Assembly (NCBI GenBank): GCA_003024985.2
Contig: PXIH01S0012109.1
Length of the DNA stretch: 14,023 nt
Source of the DNA: Euperipatoides rowelli
Taxonomy: Eukaryota; Onychophora; Udeonychophora; Euonychophora; Peripatopsidae
Direction: 5' to 3' (one strand)
In this document: positions 1-10,100 of the stretch, piece by piece
How positions within the stretch are numbered: position 1 is the first letter of the stretch
Layout: every line of letters starts with the position of its first letter
Notes under the pieces: generated by a model
Told to the model about the DNA's origin: nothing
Seen by the model: the letters and a program-made list of their open reading frames with translations, nothing else
Databases searched by the model: none
Position numbers and translations under genes: made by a program

Positions 1-593
1 ATGATTTTCTAATCAAAGAAACGTTATGCCTAGTTATTAAAAAATCTGTGGGTGCCACAAAAAAATTTAAGGTCAGATTTGAACTCAGCACCTCAAAATT
101 TAAAAGAAATGATATATCTCATTCAAAAAATTTTTTCGAAGTTAAATTTTGATCTTTGATTTGTAATATCTTGTATGTTTGTATGCATAAATTATGTTTG
201 TAGCCTATGTGTGCATGTATGTGGGAAATTCACTTTATACCATGTGGCCAAAAATTTCATAGTTTTGTAAATTATTTTCCTGTTGAAATTTGTCACCCCA
301 ATATAAAATGTTATTTTCGTACTTTCCTTATTGAAATAATTACAATATAGCCTGACATATTGTGTTCTAATATTTCAACTATATTTTCTTTACACAAATT
401 ATCATAATCACTTCCAACTGTGCATACTCATAAAAGGGGAGGGGGTTAGACCAAAACCATGGCAACTGATCACTGAAGAATGAATGGTAGAGCCAACTTA
501 TTTACACACAGCCTGTATATGTGTATCAGCTTGTATCTACGCTTCTCTAGCTTGCATCTAAATACATTCATGAAGTTTTATATAACTGAGTGT
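1..593 (+). other. Intronic AT-rich sequence, no feature seen
   Basis: This is AT-rich sequence upstream of the first exon in the window. I looked for a TM1-encoding exon ending in the usual FxP(K/E)E-type segment and saw none. Short open frames are not protein-like. It is presumably part of the intron that precedes the TM2 exon. Confidence 0.5.
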
Positions 594-652
594 CAGTGGC
601 GCACCCAGATAATTGGCTTGGGGGGGGGGGCTCAAAATAAAATTATTATATA

Positions 653-690
<38 letters not shown>

Positions 691-854
691 CGGTATATAT
701 ATAAGTATATAGTGTATATACTGTACATTCAGAGGGGGCACAGGAGCACGTGCTCCCCCCCCCCTTGTCATCAAAAAAAAAAATATATATTTTTTTTTTT
801 TTGGGGGTGGGGGCTCAAGCCCGTGAATCCCCCCCCCCCTTGGGTGCGCCACTG
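594..854. mobile_element. hAT-like MITE, 261 bp, with 8-bp target duplication
   Basis: The element begins CAGTGGCGCACCCAG and ends GGGTGCGCCACTG, giving a 13-bp perfect terminal inverted repeat. It is flanked by CTGAGTGT (586-593) and CTGAGTAT (855-862), an 8-bp target-site duplication with one mismatch. The CAGTGGCG... terminus and 8-bp duplication are typical of hAT non-autonomous elements in animals. The inside is low complexity: G and C homopolymers, a TA-rich microsatellite at about 664-715, and A/T runs. It has no coding capacity, and the short open frames across it are translations of simple sequence. Confidence 0.8.
664..715. repeat. TA-rich microsatellite inside the MITE
   Basis: This is an imperfect (TA)n run with a few GTA interruptions, preceded by a TGTGTG run at about 653-662. 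It lies wholly within the hAT-like MITE. Confidence 0.8.
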
Positions 855-1098
855 CTGAGTATTAACAATAAAGTGGCATGGCTTGTGTTGAAAGACCAGC
901 ATAATTTTATTATTTATCTACAGTATATGTTTGGCATACCCTTTTACACATCCTCTCACACCCATTCCAAAATATAACACACACAAAAAAGTTAAACACT
1001 AATCATTCTATTGTCCTCTTTCTGTGTTCATTTTTGTTTACCATTATAAAGTGCATATTTGGGTAATACTATTTTAATGTATTTATTTAATATTTCAG

Positions 1099-1194
1099 GC
1101 TATGGCTAAAGGTGCCAGCCCTGCTATTTATGGAACTATTATGGGTGTGTACGAAATCACTAATTTCATCATGTCACCTATTTATGGACGTTAT
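1099..1194 (+). CDS. SLC18B1: MFS transporter exon: TM2
   Basis: This 96-nt, phase 0/0 exon has the acceptor tatttcag and the donor gtaagt. It encodes 32 residues. They begin with the short luminal/extracellular segment AMAKGAS and continue as a hydrophobic helix with the Gly/Ala pattern GTIMGVYEITNFIMSPIYG, which fits MFS TM2. The exon ends in GRY, the first half of the MFS loop 2-3 motif A; the next exon completes it. The ATG at 1102 is internal, because the reading frame is open back to the acceptor and TM1 must lie upstream. Confidence 0.85.
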
Positions 1195-4100
1195 GTAAGT
1201 ATTATATGTTTAGCAAAAGGAAAAATCGTTGCTTTTTAAATCATTTGATATAAGTTGTAATTTCATTTTATTTACTAATGTCTATACAAGAAAAAATAGT
1301 CCATTTATTATAATGTTTGGCTCGTGTTCAAGATGTATATTTTGGGAGAAACTTTATTAATACTAGCTAAACCCGTGCAAAAGATCTGCACCCTAACTAA
1401 ACTTACACAGAACATTCTCTTTTTTGCCATGTACCATAAGATAACCCATGTAGAACATCTTGCCTAGCTAAACCCATGAAGAAAATTAGCGCCCTCTGTT
1501 TTGCCATGTAACATCAGGATTTTCTATGTAGATTATCACTGTTCTGGAGATTAAAGCTGGAAACTATATTTCTTAGGCAAGGGTTGGTGTTTTTGTGTTG
1601 TCTAGATATTTATTATTATTTTTTTTTTTAAAAATATGTTTCCCCTGAAAGGTGAAACAATTTATTTATTTACAAATGTATACATAGTATTTGAAAGTGA
1701 AATTATAACAATTTTCCTTTCTTGCTTGTACAATCTCGAACAATCCGTGATCCATTAATGTGCAACCTTTAAAAATCAGACTATAAATCCATTTGAACTT
1801 GTACAATGATCATTTAATAATGAAAGAGAAAATTTCCCTAGTGCATTTAATGGAGAAATAAAATTTGCCATTTTTTACCACCGGGGCTGCTGTTGATCAA
1901 ACACATGACCTCCTTTATATGCACTGGCTCTAGTAGCAACTGCCTAGCCCTAGACAGATGGACCACTTGAACTGTGTTCTAGATATTATTTTGTTTGTGA
2001 TGGAAATAATAATATATACAGTAGATAAGTAGATATAAAAGGCCGACTCAAACAATAAAGAAAGCCACCCTCCAAACAGATTGCAACATTTAGTCTTGTG
2101 ACACCTATTCCACTTTTTCTATTTTTTTAGTTCAAATGAGCCACCATTTAAGACCCCAAAGGGAAGCTGACATAATCACATCATTCGGCACAAAGGGGCA
2201 GATTATCTTGGATACATAGAAAGTCACTATTTACTCATAAGTGTGTGTGTTTGGTGCCAATTTTGAATGATTGATTGTAAACTGTAGGTGTTATAATGTC
2301 ATGTAAGGTGTCATTTAAAGATCTAGTGAAGTGTATTATGATGGTGTTTGTCTTTTGTTGATTTTACTTTTAGTTTGTGAGTTATGATGTCATCAATTTG
2401 GTGATAACAAATCTAAAATTCACCATATTTCGAAGAAAAGAATGAGAAGATTGATATGTCATCAAGTTGGCATTTCTATCTCATAAGTTTTTAAGTTAAC
2501 TTTTAAGGCCTGAGGCCCAAAAAATGCAAATTTATCCTAGACCATCCATATTGGATCAGTAAATATAAATAATTATTCTATACAATAATATTATGTCTTA
2601 TTTTTGTTTGACATATGGCTCTTGAAATTTTGCAGCTAATAGGAGTCATATAAAAAAATAGAAAGTAGGAACATTTAGTTCTGTCCTTAGATAATAGAAG
2701 GGAAATACCGTTTTTAGCTTCATCCAGTTCTTTTCAAAATGGGAGCATTTTTAGTTCCTTGGTCTCTTAAAGGTAGAAGAGATGTTTATATTCCCATATG
2801 TGGTATGAGCACATCTCATTTCAAGATGGTGGCCATTCCTGTTCTGGGTCCAAGATAACTTCCTCTGTTTGTTAGATCACTTACAGTTCATTTTAAATAA
2901 TAATTTCTGGTTCCTGTTTAAACCTCTTATTGTTCGGATGTTCTGCTTCTTAAAGTATGGGTGGCATAATACGATGCCACCATTTTCAAGATGGTGAATC
3001 TTCCTGTTCCGGGTCAAAGGTCACTTCCTCCACCTGTTAGACTATTTCTGCTTCCTGTTAGACTACTTTGATTTCCTATTTAGACCACTTCCTGTTTATT
3101 AAATGCAAATGAGGTTTTTTTTCTTTCTATACATGATATGCTGACAACACTTCTCGTTCCTGTCAGGTGTCTTCTGGTTCCTGTTGCATGACTTCTGGTT
3201 ACTGTTAGATGAATTTTGGTTCCAGTTAGGTGCTTCTGGTTGCTGTTAGAGAACTTCTGTTTCTTGTTAGGGGACTTCTGGTTCCTGTTAGATGCATTGG
3301 TTCCTGTTGGGATACTTATCGTTCATGTTAGGTGCTTCTTGTTCCCGTTAGTGACTTCTGGTACCTGTTAGGTAACTTCTGGTACCTGTCAGGTGACTTC
3401 TGGTTCCTGTTAGGTTACTTCTGGTTCCTTTTAGGTAACTTCTGATTCATGTTAGGTGACTTCTGGTACCTGTTAGGTGACTTCTGGTACCTGCCAGGTG
3501 ACTTCTGGTTCCTGTTAGGTTACTTCTGTTTCCTTTTAGGTAACTTCTGGTTCATGTTAGATGGTTTCTGGTTCATATTAGGTGACTTCTGGTTCCTGTT
3601 AGGTAACTTCTGGTACCCTGTTAAGCGACTATTTATGTCCTATCTGGGTTATTAGCCTCCAACCCTTTCATTAAATTAATCTCATTGTCACACAAAATAA
3701 GTTCATATTAGTTACAGTACATCATACATCATAAAAGTGGCCAATATTTAATTATACAAAGAACCCACCATTGGCCTCCCCCACTTACATTTTGCATGTT
3801 AAATTCATAAATTATTTCTAATTTATTTTAATTCTTTTGGACTTAATGAGTACCTGGTGTTCCTGTGGCCTTAGATTAAGGGATTAATTTTCAAAAATGG
3901 GTAGTGCACAAGTCCTAGTGGGCCCTAGATGGAAGGATATTATTTTTGTTTACACCTAGTGCACAATATGTCATTTGATTCAGATCAAGGTGACCCTAAA
4001 TAGTTAAAAAATCTACAGTTGTACAAGGGGATGAGCCAAAAATATTAAAAAAACTGAGCTGTTTGTTACTTAAATGTCCGATATTTTTTTAAATGATATC

Positions 4101-7100
4101 ATGGGCAGGGGGGGGGGTACATAGGTCAGGCTCAAAGCACTCTACAGAGTAAAAAATGAGAAAAAAATGTAAAACAATATTTTATCTAGGTTTTGGGGAA
4201 TAATAGGCATCAATATCTTGAAAAAAAAAAGGCAGTAAGTAATATTCTGGGGGTTCGTTTCAAAATTAATTGAAGTTTTTCTTGCCTGTAATTTTAAATA
4301 GGTGTAACCATTATCCTATTATAGTATATAAAAAGCAATTTTCCTTGACTTTTTTTTTTCATCTGCAGTATAGAGTCAGGATCTCAGACTTACCATTGTC
4401 ATCAGCCCAAAAAAACAGCCAATCAGAGCATTCAGAGGTCGGCTTTCATATAGAATGCAAGCCGACATCAGATTTGCTGTTATTTTATTTATTTAAGCTT
4501 TAATATTTAAGTTGGAGTTAAAGTCAGTGTGCGTTTAAGATTAGAGATCCTTTAATTTGCTATTATATTCATGTTAATCCTAATTCTAGGGTCAGTGCTG
4601 CAGTGTACGGTTACGTTTAGTAGATCGTCTTATTTGCTGCATGACAATGGTAGGTCTGAGATTCAGTCGTAGTGTTTTATATACAGTAACAAGAACTTTG
4701 GTTTTATACAAGCAGACGACATTTTCCCGCTTAGATTAATGACCTTGAGAAGAAACATACAGTAGACTGTACCGGTACATTATGTATTTGCCCTATTATT
4801 ATTATTAGTAGTAGTAGTAGTAGTAGAAGCAGTAGTAGTTCCATTGTATTATTATTATTATTATTAGTCTATTATTATTATTATCATCATTATACATTTT
4901 TAACAGGTTTTTTATTACACAGTAGGCCTAAGCTAGTTCATTTTTTTAATACTGGAAAATATATAATCTGGACAAAAGGGAGAAGGAGAGAAGATTAGTT
5001 AGCATTAGGAAGATTTAAGTAAAATCCTACAGACGCCAGAGATAACATGTATAACTTAATACTTGGAATTTCATAAGTTAAAAGACAATATATAGTCAAT
5101 ATTTAATCTGTTTCATACACATGTACAGTATTTTTAGATTTAGCTAGGACCCATTTACATTTTATTTCAACTCTCAACAGACTTTACTAACATCAAGTAA
5201 AATTTATAATTTCAACTTGTGGGAAAAGTTTGTTTTGTACTAAAACATATCCTAATTTTTTACAAAAGTTTTAAAAAAAAATATTGTCCTAATCTTTATT
5301 TTTATATCCTTATCGTTAATTTTTATCCACATCTTATTCTTTTTTTTTCTCATTATCATCTAGCCTAATCTACATTACCTTTCTCCTCATTATTATTAAT
5401 GCTATTGTTATATTATTGTGTATAATTATTATTATTATTATTACCATTATTATTGTTATGGGATAGAGCCTCTTTGATCAATTTTTTGTGGATTTGGTTA
5501 TTAACTAGATGCTCAGGCTTAATAATTTAGCCACACCTGCAGCAGTTTATAGGCTAGTTGTTTATTTTAATTTCTGTGATTTTTTTTATTTTTATTATTA
5601 ATATACTTTGTTTATTTTTCTTTCTTTTATCTTTTCAGTTCAATAGAATTGGAGCTAAATTCTTATTTAACGCAGGCATTATAGTAACTGGAGTCACAAA
5701 TATATTATTTGGGTATGATAAAATTAATCAATAGTATTTTAAACTATGTTGTTATATTTTGTAGCCTTAAGTTCTAGATCCGACTCTTTCCTGCTAGTGA
5801 TTTATTGTTGTTTTTATAAACATATGCAATTAGACCATTAGAGATAATAAAGAGATAGGTAGGTAGATTGATAGACAGACATATAGATATATAGAAAGAT
5901 GGATGGCTGGTGATAGCTGAATGGTTTTGTGGATGGCTGGGTGGTCGGCATGATGTTTGGGTGGTCATTTGGATGGCTTGGCAGTCAAGTGAAATGATAT
6001 GTGGTCAGATGGATGGCTTGGTCAATGGCTGGGTAGTCAGGTGGATGGCTGGGTAGTCAGGTGGATGGCTGGGTGGTCAGTCAAATGGCTGGGTGGTCAA
6101 GTGGATTGTTGTGTTGTCGGGTGGTGCCTGTTTGGTCAGGTCAATGTCTGGGCGGTCGTCATACTGGGTGGTTGATCGTTGATGGATAGCTGGTTGGGTG
6201 GTCAAATAGATGCTGGGTGGTCGGGTAGATGGCCGGGTGGTCAGGTGGATGGCTGAGTGGTCAGATGGGTGGTCAGGTGATTAACTGGGTGGTCAGCTGG
6301 ATGACTGGGGGATGGATGGGTGGTAAGGTGGATGGATGGGTAGTTGGGTGAATGACTGAGTTTGTTAGGTGATTGGCTGGGTGGTTGGATGAATGGCTGT
6401 TTGGGTTTTTTGATGGATGGGTGGATGAATAGATAGGCTAGATACTGTAAAGAGGCAAGAGTGATGATATTTATTGTTATGCCTTAGCTCTCATTTCTTA
6501 CATTTTTTCATGTCTCTTACTTTTTTTTCAATTTATTGCTACCTTTAGGCCTTCTTTTACTTTCTCTAATATTTTATTACTTTAACTTCATGATGCTCAT
6601 TCATGCTTAAGTGCTTTTTTATATGTGCTCTTGTGGTGGCTTTTCACTCAAAATTTTTCTCTTATTTCCTCTAATGCATTTTCTTATGTTACTCTTTCAT
6701 GTATGTTCTATCCCACACATACTTTTTCGAGCAATATCATATATGCACTCTTTTTATACACTTAGTAGGGTATCTATCAGAAATTATTATTTGCTCATTT
6801 GCATTCATAATACAATCACTTGAATCTTCTCTCCTAAGTACACTCTAATAAATTATCTTTGTCACTCTTGCTCTTTTCTTACACTGTCTTGTGTTCTCTT
6901 ATTGCTCTTCCTCTCTTGATATCTTTATCATACTCTCTTGCACATTGACCTGTTGCAATCTTTTCTTTTTAACAAAGAAAATTTATTTCAGTATTACTAT
7001 TTATACATATAATATTATAACAGTTTTATTTGCATACAGTTTAAGATTGCTCATGCTCAATATCTTAAAATATACATTTTAAACCTTATATATTCCAACT

Positions 7101-10100
7101 TGACAATTACCCTGCCTCCAATTTCCTGGAGTACACACTTTATTATGTGTATGTGCAATTTCTTTGTCAAATGCTCTCTGTCAGATTTCTCCCACATGGG
7201 CTCCATTTACATTTATCTGGGTAATCTCTTCCTTTCTGTATTTTGCCCTCCTTTTTATGCTCTCTTATTATTTTGTGTGTTAGCTGTCTTACTCTTTCAT
7301 GTTCGATTTCGCTTACCTTCACTCTCTCATAATCTTACTCTCATAACATACTTTCTTCCTAAAAACAGCCTACTCAACCTAGCTGATATTATGTTATACA
7401 TGTTGTCTTCCACATGCTTTCTTGTATATTCTCCTTTTATATGCTTTCTTTTATATGCTCTCTTGCACATGTATGTACATGATCTTTTGTACATATTGTT
7501 TTACACATGATCTGTCTTGAAAACATTTTTATTGTTTGCATATGGTTTGTCTTGGATGTAATCTGGTACTATTAGTTATCTTGCACTGTATCATGTTCAC
7601 ACTTTTTCTTAAACTGTCTCATGCATTTTTTCTTTTTTATTCTAACATAGAGCCTATTCATGCTCTTTGATACATTGTCTCAACTGCCTATAATACTCTA
7701 TATTGCACACTAATATTATCTTATTTAGACTTACTTGCTCTTTGTCACATTCTTAATCTTTCTTTTTCTTTCATCCAACTTACTCCTTTTTTTTTTTCGA
7801 TCTTGCTCTATTTTTCCACTTTTCCCTCTCTCTCTCTTTAGTCTTTCCTTTCTCTACTCTTATTTTTTCTTCCTTTTCTTTTTTTCTCAATTTTTTTCTT
7901 TTTTCTTTTTTTTTTTGGTGTGAATACAAATCAAAATTTCTTTGTAATATACAGTTCACTATTCAACTAAATGAAGTCAAAATTATAAATCTGATTAGAA
8001 ATATTTTTGTAATTTAGCCTAACTATTTTATAAATAGTCCAGAACTAATTAAGATCACATATTTCTACAGGTTTTTGGATGATACCCCTGATGGTTTTGT
8101 ATTTATCTTTTTGTGTTTTGTGGTTCGTATCGCTTCAGCAATGGGTACTGCCGCTTACATGACCGCCTCCTTTGCTATTGTTACATGTAAGTTTCCTGAT
8201 GCTGTTGCTACTACAATAGTAAGTATACTCCAAGATAGCTAGAGAATTAAACTGTCTTGACCTCATTAATTAAATACTTATTTAATTCTCAAAATATTGC
8301 CCTCAATCTTAACAAATATGGATGCCAAATGTTGAGTTTTATTTTTTAAAATAACTATGACGAGTTTTAAAATGTTGAACCTTAACTAATGCAAATTATG
8401 AGCCCCAAAATTTTATAACATATAATAAGGGAAAAAAAAACATGTGTTATTTAATTCTTTATTAAAATCACACACAAACAATAAACATTTGAATTTATTC
8501 TATTTGTTGAAATTGATGCTTGAAGTAGATCATGAAAACTTAAATTGTTGCTTCTCCCTTCTTTTGAAATAGAATTGTCTGGAATAAACTGGTATAAAAT
8601 TGAGGAGACAATAAGATGATTTTCCTCTCTTGTGAAAATGGAATAGTCTAGAATAAAAGGGGTGTGAAACTGTGTGGACAATTGATGCTTCTCCCTCATA
8701 CAAAATGGAATAGTCTAGAATAAAAGTGGTATAAAATCGAGGAGACATTTGATGTTACTCCCCTCTTTTGAACATGGAATAGTCTAGAATAAAAGTGGTA
8801 TGAAATCGAGGAGACAATTGCTGCTTCTCCCCTCCTTCAAAAATGGAATAGTCTATAATAAAAATGTTTTGAAATTGAGGTGCAATTGATGCTTCTCCCC
8901 TATTTCAAAAATGGAATAGTCTAGAATAAAAGTGGTATGAACTGAGGAGACAATTGATGATAGTCTAGAATAAAAGTGGTATGAAACCGAGGAGATAATG
9001 ATGGCTGCTCCCCTCTTTCCAAAATGAAATAGTCTAGAATAAAAGTGTTATGAAACCGAGGAGACAATAATTGATGTTTCTCCCTTCTTACAAAAATGGA
9101 AGAGTCTAGAATAAAACTGGTACGAAACCAAGGAGTCAATTGATGCTTCTCCCCTCTTATGAAAATGGAATAGTCTAGAACAGCCATACTCAACCTGCGT
9201 CCCACGGGCCGTATGTGGCCTGCTAAGCTTTTACATGCGGCCTGAAATGCAGTCATGAATTTAATTTTTTAAAATCTTGAAATTAGCAGCAACAATTGAA
9301 TGACGGTTAAGCAGACATGGACGACACTTAGGTTCTCACAAACTAACGTGATAGCGTTCGTGTGGGTTATATTAGGATGATGAAACTATGCCCCTCCATG
9401 ATCAGTTTTTTAAAATACAGTTGATTTGTGCGCTATAAGGTAAAAATTAATTTTGAACTTAAGTAGAGTGTATATGCGCGCATGCGAAGTTCATAATTCT
9501 GCGCTTGCACAGGCTATTTTTTGTAAGTGTTTTTTTAGAAGAGCTTTTTTCATGTGACACCAACTGGTTGTCGACTGTTGATTTATAATGTTAAGCCGTA
9601 TATCCACCAAAGCAACTTGTGTCGTCGACTTGGTCGCCGACAAATGTTGATGAAAAAGTTTCAGAAAATTCGAAAAGTCGCCGACTTTTCGAGTCGGGAA
9701 ATGAAGTCGCCGACAAAAGTTTCAGTTTCGCTCATGAAGCGGTACATCAATAGAAATCATGTCGTCGACAATGTTTCAAATTTTGTTTCAAACACGTCTC
9801 CACAGGAAATGACGGCTGCCATAATCATCTCATCTTCCTCATTCCACATATTGAAGTCGGAGGTCGACTAAATATGTTTCGCTATTTTTAAAGTTTAGAA
9901 ACATTGTTATTTGGTGGAGACAGTGGAAAGATTCTCGACTTTTATCGACAATGTTTATAAAACCTTCAACAAAAGTTGACAACTTTGTTGACAACAAATG
10001 TTGCTTTGGTGGATACACGGCTTTATGGCCCGCTAGATGTTGCAAACAAATGTATGTGGCCCGGGGATAAAAAATGTTTTAGTATGGCTGGTCTAGAATA

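Larger units (their letters stand above)
1195..5638 (+). other. Intron between TM2 and TM3 exons (4,444 bp)
   Basis: The intron runs from the GTAAGT donor at 1195 to the CAG acceptor at 5636-5638. It contains the SINE-like fragment, degenerate repeats, 21-bp minisatellite, inverted-repeat element copy A and trinucleotide microsatellites listed separately. In 1990-2800 and 3660-4370 I see only AT-rich unique-looking sequence and a poly-G run near 4110. Confidence 0.8.
5713..8070 (+). other. Intron between TM3 and TM4 exons (2,358 bp)
   Basis: The donor is GTATGA at 5713 and the acceptor atttctacag ends at 8070. The intron is almost entirely low-complexity: a GATA-like stretch, a G-rich minisatellite, then a long pyrimidine-rich tract. 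Confidence 0.8.

Noticed and set aside
480-977. Several overlapping short frames on both strands
   Set aside because: They cross the hAT-like MITE and are translations of TA repeats and G/C homopolymers.
2340-2480. Paired ATGTCATCAA(T/G)TTGG words about 65 bp apart
   Set aside because: The match is short, and flanking sequence does not align well enough to call a repeat unit.
3449-3655. FW-rich heptapeptide-repeat frame as a real gene
   Set aside because: It is fully explained by a 21-bp minisatellite whose unit is a multiple of three, and it lies in an intron with no splice or start context.
7100-7510. 136-codon open frame on the plus strand, the longest in the window
   Set aside because: It lies inside an intron in a pyrimidine-rich tract. 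The translation is Leu/Phe/Ser/Tyr-rich low-complexity sequence with no recognisable domain, as expected where T/C-rich DNA has few stops.
8451-9256. Minus-strand frames with repeated TTFILDYSIF-type peptide
   Set aside because: They are translations of the ~68-bp tandem array, drift between frames as unit length varies, and the last one runs into the hAT-like element.
9554-9871. 105-codon frame as a transposase fragment
   Set aside because: It starts in the hAT-like element and crosses into the nested inverted-repeat element. It shows no transposase motif, and its composition follows the GTCGYCGAC repeats.
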